Part shown: one piece after another, positions 17,747 to 26,109 of the stretch | Layout of the letters: each line of letters begins with the position of its first letter | How positions within the stretch are numbered: the stretch's first letter is position 1 | DNA from: Pseudomonadota bacterium | Lineage (GTDB): Bacteria; Pseudomonadota; Gammaproteobacteria; Burkholderiales; Thiobacillaceae | Assembly (NCBI GenBank): GCA_021802555.1 | Contig: JAJZRU010000008.1 | Coordinates: forward strand, 42,053-106,052 | Direction: 5' to 3' | DNA: 64,000 bases | Position numbers and translations under genes: made by a program | The notes under the pieces: generated by a model | The model's database searches: none | Seen by the model: the letters and a program-made list of their open reading frames with translations, nothing else | What the model was told of the DNA's origin: nothing

Positions 17747-19240
17747 ATGCCCGCTCTTTACCCGAGATCATTTTCAGGTTTGTCACTGTTGGGCTTTGCC
17801 CTGGTTACGCTGCCGTTGCTGGCCGGACTGGTAAATATGGCTTTTGTCATCAAACGCCTCGCCCGCGAAGAACGGCAAGGCATTTCCATGACGATGCAAG
17901 TCACCCGTGCCACGCGGCAGCTGGCTCATGACATCGCCACTTTGCAGCGTGCCGCCGGCCAATATTTCGTGCTGCGCGATCCTGCGCTGAGAAGCGGCAT
18001 GGAGGCGGCAAATAGGGCCACGATACGGGAACTGCATACGCTGCAAAAACTGCCTTTTCACGACGGGTCGCAGCAGCGCCTGGTGGGTGTCATATCCAGG
18101 GAGGAAGGGGCGCTTTATCGCCGCCTTAGCGCCCGGCACAGCGGCGGCATGAAGGAATTTAACAAGCTGCTGCCGGATTTCAACTGGTTGATCCGGCAAG
18201 CAGGCACGCTGACAGACAGCAGCAACGCCCTGGTCGACGCCCAGGACATGGCCATCACTCGCCAGGCAAACCTCGTTTGGGCCTCTCTGCTTTGGCAGGC
18301 CGCCGCCGTGGTGCTGCTGTCGCTGTGCCTGGCGGCGCTGTTTTCCTGGCTGCTCAACCGCCCGGTACGGCAAATCGATCATGCCATCCGCTGCCTGGGC
18401 GAGGGTGACCTGGATGCCCAACCTTCCGTACGAGGGCCCGTTGACCTTGTTTTCCTGGGGCAACAAATCGACTGGCTGCGTCAGCGCCTGCGCGAAATCG
18501 ACGAACAGAAGCTGCGCTTTCTTCGCCATGTCTCGCACGAATTGAAAACGCCGCTGGCCTCGCTGCGCGAGGGAGTGGAATTGCTGGCCGACGGCGTGGG
18601 CGGAAAACTTTCGGCAAAGCAGCGCGAGATTACCCACATCATGCAGAGCAATGCCCGGGATTTGCAGCAACGCATCGAAAATCTTCTCAACTACAGCCGC
18701 GCCCAGCGCCATCTCGATCCCTTGGTTTCAAGCGGGGTGGAGATATCCTCGCTCATCGGGAAGGTCATACAACGCAACGAACTCGGGTTGCGCGCGAAGA
18801 GGCTGCACGTCGAATACAGCGGTCGGGAATGTACGCTGACGGCCGACCAAGGCAAACTCGATACCCTATTCGAGAACCTGCTGATCAACGCCGTTCGTTT
18901 CAGCCCCCCAGGCGCCGCCATCCGCTTGGATATGCACGCCGACAAGCAGGCAGTGGAGATTAGGATATGCGATCAGGGGCCCGGCGTGGCAGACGTCGAT
19001 CGTCCCCACCTGTTCAAGCCTTTTTTTCAGGGCATGCGCCAGCCCGCCGCGGCGAGCACCGGGAACGGGCTTGGTCTGGCCATTGCGCAGGAATACGCCA
19101 AATTGCACGGTGGGGAGATTCGCTTGTGCGGCACATCCGAAAGTGTTGGCGCATGCTTTTGCGTGCGCCTGCCGCTCGATGCGGATCTACCGGTGCGCCA
19201 GAATTCCCGGCTGCATCTGCCATCTTCGCATAGCCCCTAG
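17747..19240 (+). CDS. glrK: Sensor histidine kinase GlrK/QseE
   Basis: An inner-membrane kinase of about 497 residues. TM1 is in SLLGFALVTLPLLAGLVNMAF near the N-terminus. A helical periplasmic domain of about 140 residues precedes TM2 (LLWQAAAVVLLSLCLAALFSWLL) and HAMP. The H-box FLRHVSHELKTPLASLREG follows (His near 263), then a HATPase with N-box FENLLINAVRFSP and GNGLGLAIA. Gene order with a QseG-like lipoprotein and a sigma-54 activator identifies it as GlrK (QseE), an envelope-stress kinase. The ATG at 17747 gives the usual short cytoplasmic N-terminus; the frame is open upstream to 17567. Confidence 0.88.
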   Translation: MPALYPRSFSGLSLLGFALVTLPLLAGLVNMAFVIKRLAREERQGISMTMQVTRATRQLAHDIATLQRAAGQYFVLRDPALRSGMEAANRATIRELHTLQKLPFHDGSQQRLVGVISREEGALYRRLSARHSGGMKEFNKLLPDFNWLIRQAGTLTDSSNALVDAQDMAITRQANLVWASLLWQAAAVVLLSLCLAALFSWLLNRPVRQIDHAIRCLGEGDLDAQPSVRGPVDLVFLGQQIDWLRQRLREIDEQKLRFLRHVSHELKTPLASLREGVELLADGVGGKLSAKQREITHIMQSNARDLQQRIENLLNYSRAQRHLDPLVSSGVEISSLIGKVIQRNELGLRAKRLHVEYSGRECTLTADQGKLDTLFENLLINAVRFSPPGAAIRLDMHADKQAVEIRICDQGPGVADVDRPHLFKPFFQGMRQPAAASTGNGLGLAIAQEYAKLHGGEIRLCGTSESVGACFCVRLPLDADLPVRQNSRLHLPSSHSP

Positions 19241-19242
19241 CC

Positions 19243-19842
19243 ATGCCTCTCCGATTTTTATTTTTTGCTCGAGGCAGGGTAGCCACGGTCATGTTGGCGC
19301 TGCTGTCCGGCTGCGCGCAGACTCCGCTACGCACGGCGATCATGCCGCCGGCGCCGCATGCGCCCGCCCCCGCCCCGACGGTGACGTGCCCGCAGGCCGC
19401 ACCGCCGCCCGTGCACAAGCCGGCGCCATTGAGCATGGAATGGATTGGCCACACCCTCCGTCGCATTGCGCGGGAGCCCGACGCGGCCGCCGCCGCCGAA
19501 CAACAGCGTCTACAGGCCTCCGGCACGCAACTCGCGCCGCCAGACAAACTCGAACTCGCGTATTTGCTTATGGCGCGGGCAACGCCCGCCCGAGCGCAAA
19601 CCGCCGAGGCGCAGAATCTGTTGGCCGGACTGGAGCGCCAGACCAGCGATCCGGCTTCGCGCCAATTCATCCAGCTTATGCAACGCCTATGCCGGCAGAG
19701 CCTGGAGCTATTCCGTCTGCGCGCCAACTTGACCAGCAGCGTCGGCCAGATAGCCGTTTTGCAGAAACAGATCGAGCAGATAAAAAACCTGGAGGTGGAA
19801 TTGCAGAATCCGGTGCCAGATGCCGGTGGGCGGAGCAAATGA
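19243..19842 (+). CDS. qseG: QseG-like outer membrane lipoprotein
   Basis: A 199-residue lipoprotein with signal peptide and lipobox LLSGC (lipidated Cys24). A Pro/Ala-rich linker (PPAPHAPAPAPT) and a helical C-terminal region ending in IEQIKNLEVELQ follow. In enterobacteria QseG sits in the outer membrane and tunes QseE/GlrK activity. The position between glrK (2-base gap) and glrR supports the same role, although sequence similarity is low. The C-terminal coiled coil could contact the kinase periplasmic domain (inference). Confidence 0.78.
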   Translation: MPLRFLFFARGRVATVMLALLSGCAQTPLRTAIMPPAPHAPAPAPTVTCPQAAPPPVHKPAPLSMEWIGHTLRRIAREPDAAAAAEQQRLQASGTQLAPPDKLELAYLLMARATPARAQTAEAQNLLAGLERQTSDPASRQFIQLMQRLCRQSLELFRLRANLTSSVGQIAVLQKQIEQIKNLEVELQNPVPDAGGRSK

Positions 19843-19915
19843 GGGTACGCCGCAAAGGCCCGTGGCCGCACGCAAGGCCGCGCGCACTCGCCGCGCAAAA
19901 CACGGACATGCGCCT

Positions 19916-21277
19916 ATGAGCATGCAGGCGCCGAACGTGCTGGTGGTGGACGACGACGAGGCTCTTCTGCGTTTGCTTTCGATACGTCTGCAATCGGCGG
20001 GCTACAAGCCTGCCGGCGTCGCCAGCGGCGCCGAGGCTTTGGCCCGGTTGGCCGTGGCACGGCCCCAGGCCGTCATCACCGACCTGCGCATGCAGGGCAT
20101 GGATGGCATGGACCTCTTCAAGCGCATCCACGAGGTTGACCCATCGCTGCCGGTCATCATCTTGACCGCTCACGGCTCCATTCCGGACGCAGTGACTGCT
20201 ACCCAAAGCGGCGTTTTCGGCTATCTCACCAAACCTTTCGAAGCGAAGGAATTGCTCGCCTTGCTCGAACGCGCCATAAATGCCCGTGGCGCTTCGACGG
20301 GAAAACTCGCGTGCGCGCGGTTTCCGGAGATCGTCACCGCCAGCCCCTTGATGACCGCCCTGCTCGATGAGGTCGCGCTGGTGGGGGCCAGCGAGGCAAA
20401 TGTATTGATCCAGGGCGAATCCGGGACGGGCAAGGAGGTGCTGGCGCGCGCGGTGCATCAAGCCAGCGCGCGCAAGCATGGGCCATTCGTGGCGATCAAC
20501 TGCGCGGCCATTCCGGAAGCCCTCCTCGAATCGGAGCTTTTCGGCCACACCAAGGGTGCATTCACCGGCGCAACGGCAAGCCACAAGGGCCTGTTCCAAA
20601 CCACGCAGGGCGGCACCGTCTTCCTTGACGAAATCGGCGACATGCCGCTATCCCTGCAAGCCAAGCTGTTGAGGGTGCTCCAGGAGCGCGAGATCAGACC
20701 CGTCGGCGCCAGCCACTCTCTGCCGATAGACGTCCGCATCGTCTCCGCCACCCACCGCGACTTGGAAACCGCCATTGCGGAGTCGCAATTCCGCGAGGAT
20801 TTATATTACCGGCTCAACGTGGTGGGTTTGCACATCCCCTCCCTGCGGGAGCGGCGCGAGGACATTGTTCCGCTGGCCCATCATTTCTTCGGCAAACTCG
20901 GCGCACGGCATGGTGGCGGACGTATCGCCGGCTTTACCCCTGATGCGCTGGACATCCTCGTGCGCGCCGACTGGCCCGGAAATGTGCGCCAGCTCATGAA
21001 CGTCATTGAGCAGTGTTGCGCTCTGTGCGTCACCACCCGCATCCCGGCCGCATTGGTGAAGCGTGCCTTGCGCAATGCGCCTTTGGAAATTTTCAGCTAT
21101 GCGGAAGCGAAAGAGCGTTTCGAGCGGGAATATCTGGTGAACCTGATGAAATTGACGGGCGGCCAAGTCAGCGAGGCCGCACGCTTGGCGCAACGCAACC
21201 GCACCGAATTCTATCGTCTGCTGCAAAAGCATGCACTTTCACCGGCTTTATTCAAACCTTCTGATGATTTTGAATAA
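19916..21277 (+). CDS. glrR: Sigma-54-dependent response regulator GlrR/QseF
   Basis: A 453-residue NtrC-type activator. The receiver domain has VDDDE at 11-15 and phosphoacceptor D56. The AAA+ domain has Walker A GESGTGKE at 167-174, the sigma-54 contact loop GAFTGA at 214-219 and a Walker B region in TVFLDEIGDM. A C-terminal Fis-type helix-turn-helix (GGQVSEAARLAQRNRTEFYRLL) binds upstream activating sites. The intact GAFTGA means it can open sigma-54 promoters. I chose the ATG at 19916; the upstream frame overlapping qseG's end looks spurious. Two perfect candidate binding sites follow directly. Confidence 0.92.
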   Translation: MSMQAPNVLVVDDDEALLRLLSIRLQSAGYKPAGVASGAEALARLAVARPQAVITDLRMQGMDGMDLFKRIHEVDPSLPVIILTAHGSIPDAVTATQSGVFGYLTKPFEAKELLALLERAINARGASTGKLACARFPEIVTASPLMTALLDEVALVGASEANVLIQGESGTGKEVLARAVHQASARKHGPFVAINCAAIPEALLESELFGHTKGAFTGATASHKGLFQTTQGGTVFLDEIGDMPLSLQAKLLRVLQEREIRPVGASHSLPIDVRIVSATHRDLETAIAESQFREDLYYRLNVVGLHIPSLRERREDIVPLAHHFFGKLGARHGGGRIAGFTPDALDILVRADWPGNVRQLMNVIEQCCALCVTTRIPAALVKRALRNAPLEIFSYAEAKERFEREYLVNLMKLTGGQVSEAARLAQRNRTEFYRLLQKHALSPALFKPSDDFE

Positions 21278-21295
21278 TGTCGCTATCAGGCGACA
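21278..21295 (+). promoter_or_regulatory. Candidate GlrR upstream activating site 1
   Basis: TGTC (21278-21281), ten bases, GACA (21292-21295). This is an exact match to the TGTC-N10-GACA pattern reported for GlrR sites in enterobacteria. It starts immediately after the glrR stop codon, about 176 bases upstream of a -24/-12 promoter, a normal distance for an enhancer-binding protein. Confidence 0.7.
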
Positions 21296-21340
21296 ATAAT
21301 TTTCTTTAAAAACAATTCAATTTTTTCATATTTCTAAATT

Positions 21341-21358
21341 TGTCGGGATAAAAAGACA
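21341..21358 (+). promoter_or_regulatory. Candidate GlrR upstream activating site 2
   Basis: TGTC (21341-21344), ten bases, GACA (21355-21358). This is a second perfect TGTC-N10-GACA match, 63 bases from the first (six helical turns), so both would face the same side of the DNA. It lies about 113 bases upstream of the -24 element. Paired sites suit hexamer assembly of an NtrC-type activator. Confidence 0.7.
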
Positions 21359-21453
21359 ATATCCATAGGATATATCTGATATTTCATTCAAATATTCAGT
21401 ATCCTTATACAAAAAATATTTCAATACATTGATTTTACGTATTTAAATTTACT

Positions 21454-21469
21454 TGGCACATAGGCTGCT
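21454..21469 (+). promoter_or_regulatory. Sigma-54 (-24/-12) promoter
   Basis: TGGCACATAGGCTGCT matches the consensus TGGCAC-N5-TTGCW with one change (CTGCT). The GG (21455-21456) and GC (21467-21468) dinucleotides have the required spacing. The predicted start is near 21480, about 53 bases before the ATG of the small exported protein. The two GlrR-type sites upstream make the call stronger than the motif alone. Confidence 0.72.
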
Positions 21470-21480
21470 TAATGAATCGT

Positions 21481-21499
21481 GTGCCGAAAAACTCGGCAC
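21481..21499 (+). promoter_or_regulatory. 5'-end hairpin of the sigma-54 transcript
   Basis: GTGCCGA (21481-21487) pairs with TCGGCAC (21493-21499) across the loop AAAAC, and ATTTTCC follows. Because the predicted transcript begins near 21480, this would be a stem-loop at the extreme 5' end, a form known to protect mRNA from decay. A weak attenuator is the alternative. Confidence 0.5.
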
Positions 21500-21532
21500 A
21501 TTTTCCAATTTGTCATCATTCAAGGAGTTTTG

Positions 21533-21796
21533 ATGAAAAACAAATGCATCCTGAACAAGCAAGCCGCTTCCGCGATCGCAATCAGCGCCGCACTGTTGCT
21601 TCCGACTATGTTTGCCTCCGGCCAGGCTGCCGCGGCAGGGCTTCCTTCACAAGCCGCGCCCGTGCAAGGCAAGATGGCCGGCCCTCAGAACGCCGCAGGT
21701 TACGGCGCGCAACAAGCGGGGGCCAAAAGCGGCGCTTTGACTCCCGTAAGCGCCGCCGGGAAAATGGGCGGCAAGAAGAAAAAACATAACCAATAA
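21533..21796 (+). CDS. Small exported cationic protein, predicted GlrR target
   Basis: An 87-residue protein with a clear signal peptide: basic start MKNKCILNKQ, a hydrophobic core and the likely cleavage region GQAAAAG near residues 30-36. The mature part, about 52 residues, is rich in Gly, Ala, Gln and Lys. It ends in GGKKKKHNQ and has no cysteine, so it is probably unstructured and cationic. A strong AAGGAG ribosome-binding site lies at 21522-21527. I do not recognise the family. The upstream sigma-54 promoter and two GlrR-type sites suggest control by the adjacent two-component system. Confidence 0.75.
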   Translation: MKNKCILNKQAASAIAISAALLLPTMFASGQAAAAGLPSQAAPVQGKMAGPQNAAGYGAQQAGAKSGALTPVSAAGKMGGKKKKHNQ

Positions 21797-21846
21797 CCTC
21801 CTGGCTTCAAGCAGCCTTCATTAGCGGCCGTTTTTTCACGGTGCGC

Positions 21847-21870
21847 CGGGCCAAGCGTTTGCTTGGCCCG
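21847..21870. terminator. Strong hairpin between convergent genes
   Basis: A perfect 10-bp GC-rich stem (21847-21856 with 21861-21870, loop GTTT) lies between the small exported protein gene and the convergent hypothetical gene. No long U-tract follows on either strand, so it may be a weak bidirectional terminator or a 3' stabilising element. Confidence 0.45.
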
Positions 21871-21892
21871 AACCTATTTGTTCATGTAGCGT

Positions 21893-22354
21893 CTACTGCG
21901 CCCCTCGCAGTTCCTGCCCAAATTGGGCGAATTTCTTTTTGTCCAGATGCCGGGCGAATTCCTGCATCGCGGCGGTGACCTGCGGGTTGGTCATCAATTC
22001 CCGCATGGACACCTGCCCCAGCAGCCTGAAGGCCACCTGGAAGGACTCCGGGCCTTCATATTTGAGCGCTGCCGCCGATTGGTCGTGGCAGGTATCCAGC
22101 AGCAGACGTTCAAGCAAGTGCGCTGCCTGGGTGTCGAGCGCGTCCCTTTGCTGCGGACTGACCTTCGCCAGCTCGGCGACGTCGGGATCCGCTGCGATAT
22201 TGGCGAAGATCCATTTCACCAGCATCGTCTTGTCGTGCGATGTCGTCGCGCCGACGATGCATTTGGCCATGTCGTCGGTATAGGGCCCGGCCCACGCGGG
22301 CACGGAATACGCCGTCAGGACGCCCGCAAGGGCAAGCACAAGGCGAAGTCGCAT
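21893..22354 (-). CDS. Exported hypothetical protein
   Basis: A 153-residue protein with a signal peptide (LRLVLALAGVLTAYSVPAWA) and a helical mature domain. The mature part has two cysteines (AKCIVGATTSHDK and LDTCHDQSAA), probably forming a periplasmic disulfide. I do not recognise the family. The ATG at 22354 follows a GAGGA ribosome-binding site; the open frame upstream to 22417 lacks signal character. It is convergent with the predicted GlrR target and divergent from the ThDP enzyme. Confidence 0.68.
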   Translation of the reverse strand: MRLRLVLALAGVLTAYSVPAWAGPYTDDMAKCIVGATTSHDKTMLVKWIFANIAADPDVAELAKVSPQQRDALDTQAAHLLERLLLDTCHDQSAAALKYEGPESFQVAFRLLGQVSMRELMTNPQVTAAMQEFARHLDKKKFAQFGQELRGAQ

Positions 22355-22610
22355 ATCGTTTTCCTCGGTAAGGGTTCTGAAAAAGCGCCGTGAACTGCCG
22401 CCGCTCGGGGTGCCCATTCAGGCGGGCGGCTTAATCATAGCGAAACTCGTCCGCCTTTCCCCACGAGGCCCGCCGGCAGCCGAAACTTTCTGCCCGCACG
22501 GGTCGTGCGCGCCGGTTTCCGCCTTGCCTGATCGCTCCTCGCTACGGTTTTCCACACCCTGTTATCCTTGCGCTTTGCAACGATGATGCGCATAGGCGGC
22601 CCGGGTGCCG

Positions 22611-24278
22611 ATGAAACTACCTGTCAGCGAATTGCTGGTCCACTTTCTGGAACGCTTGGGGGTCCGGTACATTTTCGGCGTCCCCGGATCCCATATCCTC
22701 CCGGTTTACGACGCGCTTTACGACTCCCCCATCCGCACCGTGCTGGCCAAGCACGAGCAGGGCGCGGCCTTCATGGCGGGGGGGCATGCACGGGCCAGCG
22801 GCGGCGTAGGCGCCTGCATCACCACCGCCGGGCCCGGCGCCACCAATCTGGTCACAGGGATCGCCAGCGCCTATGCCGACCATCTGCCGGTGATCGCCAT
22901 CACCGGCGAGGCGCCTACCCATATCTTCGGCAAGGGCGGGCTGCAGGAGAGCTCCGGTGAAGGCGGCAGCGTCGACCAGGTCGCCCTGTTCGCCGGCATC
23001 ACGCGCTACCACAAGCTGGTCGAGCGCACCGACTATCTGCCCAATGTGCTAATCCAGGCGGCCAAGCATTTGCTCTCCGACACGCCCGGTCCCGTAGTGC
23101 TGAGCATTCCCTACAACGTACAGAAAGAGCGGGTGGATGCCTCCCTGCTGGAGCAGATCTCCTTCGCCCGGCCGGCAGCTCTAAGCATGGTCGCCGGGCA
23201 GCACATCGAGCAAAGCCTGGCCCTGATCGAGGAAGCGCAGCGCCCGCTGATCATCGCCGGCTACGGCTGCCTGCGCAGCGGCGGTCGGGATGCCCTGGGC
23301 CGCATCAGCCGGCGCCTCAACATCCCCGTCACCAGCAGCCTCAAGGCCAAGGGCGCGGTGGATGAGCGTTCGCCGCTGTCGCTGGGCAGCCTGGGCGTCA
23401 CCTCCGGCGGCTATGCCATGCGCTATCTGCGCGATGAAGCCGACCTGGTATTCGTCCTGGGCGCAAGCTTCAATGAACGAACCAGCTATGTGTGGGACCA
23501 AACGCTGCTGGCGGGCAAGATGCTGATCCAGGTGGACAACAATGCTCAGCAGCTGGAAAAGGTATTCCGCGCCGATCTTGCCGTACAGGCCGACTTGGGC
23601 GCCTATCTGCGCGCGCTGGACACAGCCGCGGAGGCTCGGCACATCGCGGCCAAGGCGCCGCCGGACATCGCCGCCTTCATCGCCGCCGCGCAGGCCCGAA
23701 CCGATGCCGCCGGCGAGACGATATTCGATGAGAAATTCGACCATGTACGCGCCTTCTACGCCTGGCTGGAGAAAAAATTTCCGGACGGTCTGGTCATGTT
23801 CGACGACAACATCGTATTTGCGCAGAACTTCTACCGCGTATCGGCCCGGGACCGCTTCCATCCCAATACCGGCATTTCCTCGCTGGGCCACGCCATTCCG
23901 GCCGCCATAGGCGCCGGCTGCGCAGTCAGGGAGCCTCTGTTTGCCATAATCGGCGACGGCGGCTTCCACATGTGCGCCATGGAGATCATGACGGCGATCA
24001 ATTACAAGATTCCGCTGAACGTCGTCCTGTTCAACAACAGCACCATGGGCCTGATCCGCAAGAACCAGCATCACCTCTACCAGGATCGCTTCATCGACTG
24101 CGACTTCAGCAACCCGGACTATGCGCTGCTGGCGCAGTCTTTCGGCATCAGGCATAGCCGCGTGGAGCACGCGCAAGACCTGGCGAAGCTGGAGGTGCTC
24201 GACTTTCGCGGCGCCGTCAATCTCATCGAAGTGATGATCGCCCGCGATGCCTACCCGAACTATTCCTCCCGGCGCTGA
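22611..24278 (+). CDS. Thiamine-diphosphate-dependent enzyme (acetolactate synthase-like)
   Basis: A 555-residue enzyme of the pyruvate decarboxylase/acetohydroxyacid synthase superfamily. The activating glutamate is E49 in KHEQGA. The ThDP/Mg motif starts GDGGFHM near residue 447 and ends with FNNS near 474. The three domains (Pyr, central, PP) are complete. No acetolactate synthase small subunit and no ilv genes are nearby, so branched-chain amino acid synthesis is unlikely. A specialised 2-oxo acid decarboxylase or ligase is more plausible. I chose the ATG at 22611; a GTG two codons upstream is possible. A glycosyltransferase-like gene follows after 6 bases. Confidence 0.83.
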   Translation: MKLPVSELLVHFLERLGVRYIFGVPGSHILPVYDALYDSPIRTVLAKHEQGAAFMAGGHARASGGVGACITTAGPGATNLVTGIASAYADHLPVIAITGEAPTHIFGKGGLQESSGEGGSVDQVALFAGITRYHKLVERTDYLPNVLIQAAKHLLSDTPGPVVLSIPYNVQKERVDASLLEQISFARPAALSMVAGQHIEQSLALIEEAQRPLIIAGYGCLRSGGRDALGRISRRLNIPVTSSLKAKGAVDERSPLSLGSLGVTSGGYAMRYLRDEADLVFVLGASFNERTSYVWDQTLLAGKMLIQVDNNAQQLEKVFRADLAVQADLGAYLRALDTAAEARHIAAKAPPDIAAFIAAAQARTDAAGETIFDEKFDHVRAFYAWLEKKFPDGLVMFDDNIVFAQNFYRVSARDRFHPNTGISSLGHAIPAAIGAGCAVREPLFAIIGDGGFHMCAMEIMTAINYKIPLNVVLFNNSTMGLIRKNQHHLYQDRFIDCDFSNPDYALLAQSFGIRHSRVEHAQDLAKLEVLDFRGAVNLIEVMIARDAYPNYSSRR

Positions 24279-24284
24279 CGCCGC

Positions 24285-26102
24285 ATGACCGAGACGCTGG
24301 CCGCCTGCATCGCGCGCTGCCGGGCCGCCATCCCGGCCCTGGGCGATCTGGGCACACAGCTGCGCAACCTTGCCAAGACAGGCGACGCCGACGCGCTTAT
24401 CCAGCTCTACGAGCGGTGCTGCCCGCTGCTGGAACAGGCGATGTGGTCGGGCGCGGGGGATTTCCACGATCTGCTAGCGAGCTACCAGGCCCTGTTCCGC
24501 GAGCAGGAGGCGCTGATCGCCCGGCGCGGCGGCGACGCGCGCCATCGCTTCATCCTGGGCATTCCCATCGCCGACCGCCCTCTCCACCTGCGCGCCTGCC
24601 TGGAAAGCATCTACCAAGTGTGCAGGCTGTACGACTACGGCGGCAAGCGCGGGGGCGTGTGGGACAAGATCCAAATCATCGTCGCCGAGGACAGCCGCGA
24701 CGCCAACAACATCCGCCGCCATCAGGAGCTGGTGGAGGAATACCGGCACAAAGGCCTGCAGCTCCATCACTACGGCCAGGCGGAGCAGTACGACCTGCTG
24801 CACGCCCTGCCCCCGCGCACGCGCGAAAAACTGGGCCGTCTGCTCACCACCCAGCCGCGCGAGCGGTTCTATCTCAAAGGCCAGGCCGCCAACCGCAACC
24901 TGAGCTACCTGAAATTCCTGCAGCTCACCCAAGACAAGCACAGGACGCTGTACTACTTGCTCGACAGCGACCAGAGCCTGTGCGTGAACCGGCACACCGG
25001 CGACGGCGAAGAGGTGGTTTACGCGCTGAATTATTTTCACTATTTCGACAAACTCTTCCGCACCGGCAACACCCTGGTGCTGACCGGCAAGATGGTGGGC
25101 GACCCGCCGGTATCGCCTGCGGTGATGGCCGCCAATTTTCTCGACGACGTGAGCGCTTTCTTCACCCGCTTGGCCGCCCTGCGCGGCGATCAGCCCTGTG
25201 AGTTTCATGGCGCGATCAAACCGCACGCGGGCGATGCCGCCTATCACGACTTGGCGATACTGTTCGGCTTTGCCAACGAACCGACGACCTTCCCCTACTC
25301 CTGCCGATTGCCAGGCACGCATGACCACAGTGCCTGCCTGATGGATTTCGCAGGGCGGCTCAACGCCTTCTTCTTCGGCGAACACCTTACACGCAAGACC
25401 TGGTTCGGGTATGGCAAAGGGTTCGGCCAGCTCTCACCGGCGCGGACGATTTATCCAGGCAACTACGTGGCCAACTACGAAGGGCTGAAATACATCATCC
25501 CTTTCGGCCATCTGCGCCTGCGTATGTCCGGCCCCACCGCCGGGCGGCTGATCGCCGCGGAGATCGGCGGGCGCTTCGCCTCCTGCAATCTGCCCAACCT
25601 GCACCGGCGCACCACCGAAGCCGGGCCAGCCGACGACTTCCGCCCCGGCGTGCAAGTGCGGTGGCAAAGCATAGACCTGTCCGACGAATTCGAACGCCAG
25701 TTCTTCGGCGACCTCATGCTGTTTTCCACCGAGGCGCTGGTCAAGCGCGCCGACGTGACGCAGCCCTTCGCACGGGCCGTGGTCGAGGCCGCCGTCGCCG
25801 AGAAAGAGGCCGAGCTGCTGGCGCTGTACCAGCAAAAGCACGATGCGATTATTGCCAAGAACCGGCAACTGCACGCGCTCGTGTTCGGCGCCGGGCATTG
25901 GTGGCTGCACTCAGTCGAGCTGGCGCCCGCGCTGGATCAGGTGCGCGCCTTTAGCGCCAACATCGAGCGCAATTTCGGCGCGCATGCCACCGCCTGGCGC
26001 CAGATCCAGTCCACCGGGCATCGCGCGCAGCGCAAGCGGCAGATCATCGAGGCATTGGTGGACTATCGGGCGGAGCGCGACGCCTGGGACAGCCTGTTCT
26101 AG
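24285..26102 (+). CDS. Glycosyltransferase-like protein of unknown substrate
   Basis: A 605-residue cytoplasmic protein. The central part resembles the nucleotide-sugar-binding fold of GT-A enzymes. RFILGIPIADRPLHLRACLESI looks like the first strand and helix, IQIIVAEDSRD the second strand, and YYLLDSDQSLC (near residues 222-232) a DxD-type metal site. The N-terminal 85 residues are helical, and so is the C-terminal region (AVAEKEAELLALYQQKHDAI). I do not recognise the family. The 6-base gap to the ThDP enzyme gene implies one transcript and a shared pathway. It is convergent with the sulfotransferase-like gene. Confidence 0.6.
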   Translation: MTETLAACIARCRAAIPALGDLGTQLRNLAKTGDADALIQLYERCCPLLEQAMWSGAGDFHDLLASYQALFREQEALIARRGGDARHRFILGIPIADRPLHLRACLESIYQVCRLYDYGGKRGGVWDKIQIIVAEDSRDANNIRRHQELVEEYRHKGLQLHHYGQAEQYDLLHALPPRTREKLGRLLTTQPRERFYLKGQAANRNLSYLKFLQLTQDKHRTLYYLLDSDQSLCVNRHTGDGEEVVYALNYFHYFDKLFRTGNTLVLTGKMVGDPPVSPAVMAANFLDDVSAFFTRLAALRGDQPCEFHGAIKPHAGDAAYHDLAILFGFANEPTTFPYSCRLPGTHDHSACLMDFAGRLNAFFFGEHLTRKTWFGYGKGFGQLSPARTIYPGNYVANYEGLKYIIPFGHLRLRMSGPTAGRLIAAEIGGRFASCNLPNLHRRTTEAGPADDFRPGVQVRWQSIDLSDEFERQFFGDLMLFSTEALVKRADVTQPFARAVVEAAVAEKEAELLALYQQKHDAIIAKNRQLHALVFGAGHWWLHSVELAPALDQVRAFSANIERNFGAHATAWRQIQSTGHRAQRKRQIIEALVDYRAERDAWDSLF

Positions 26103-26109
26103 GCCCTGG

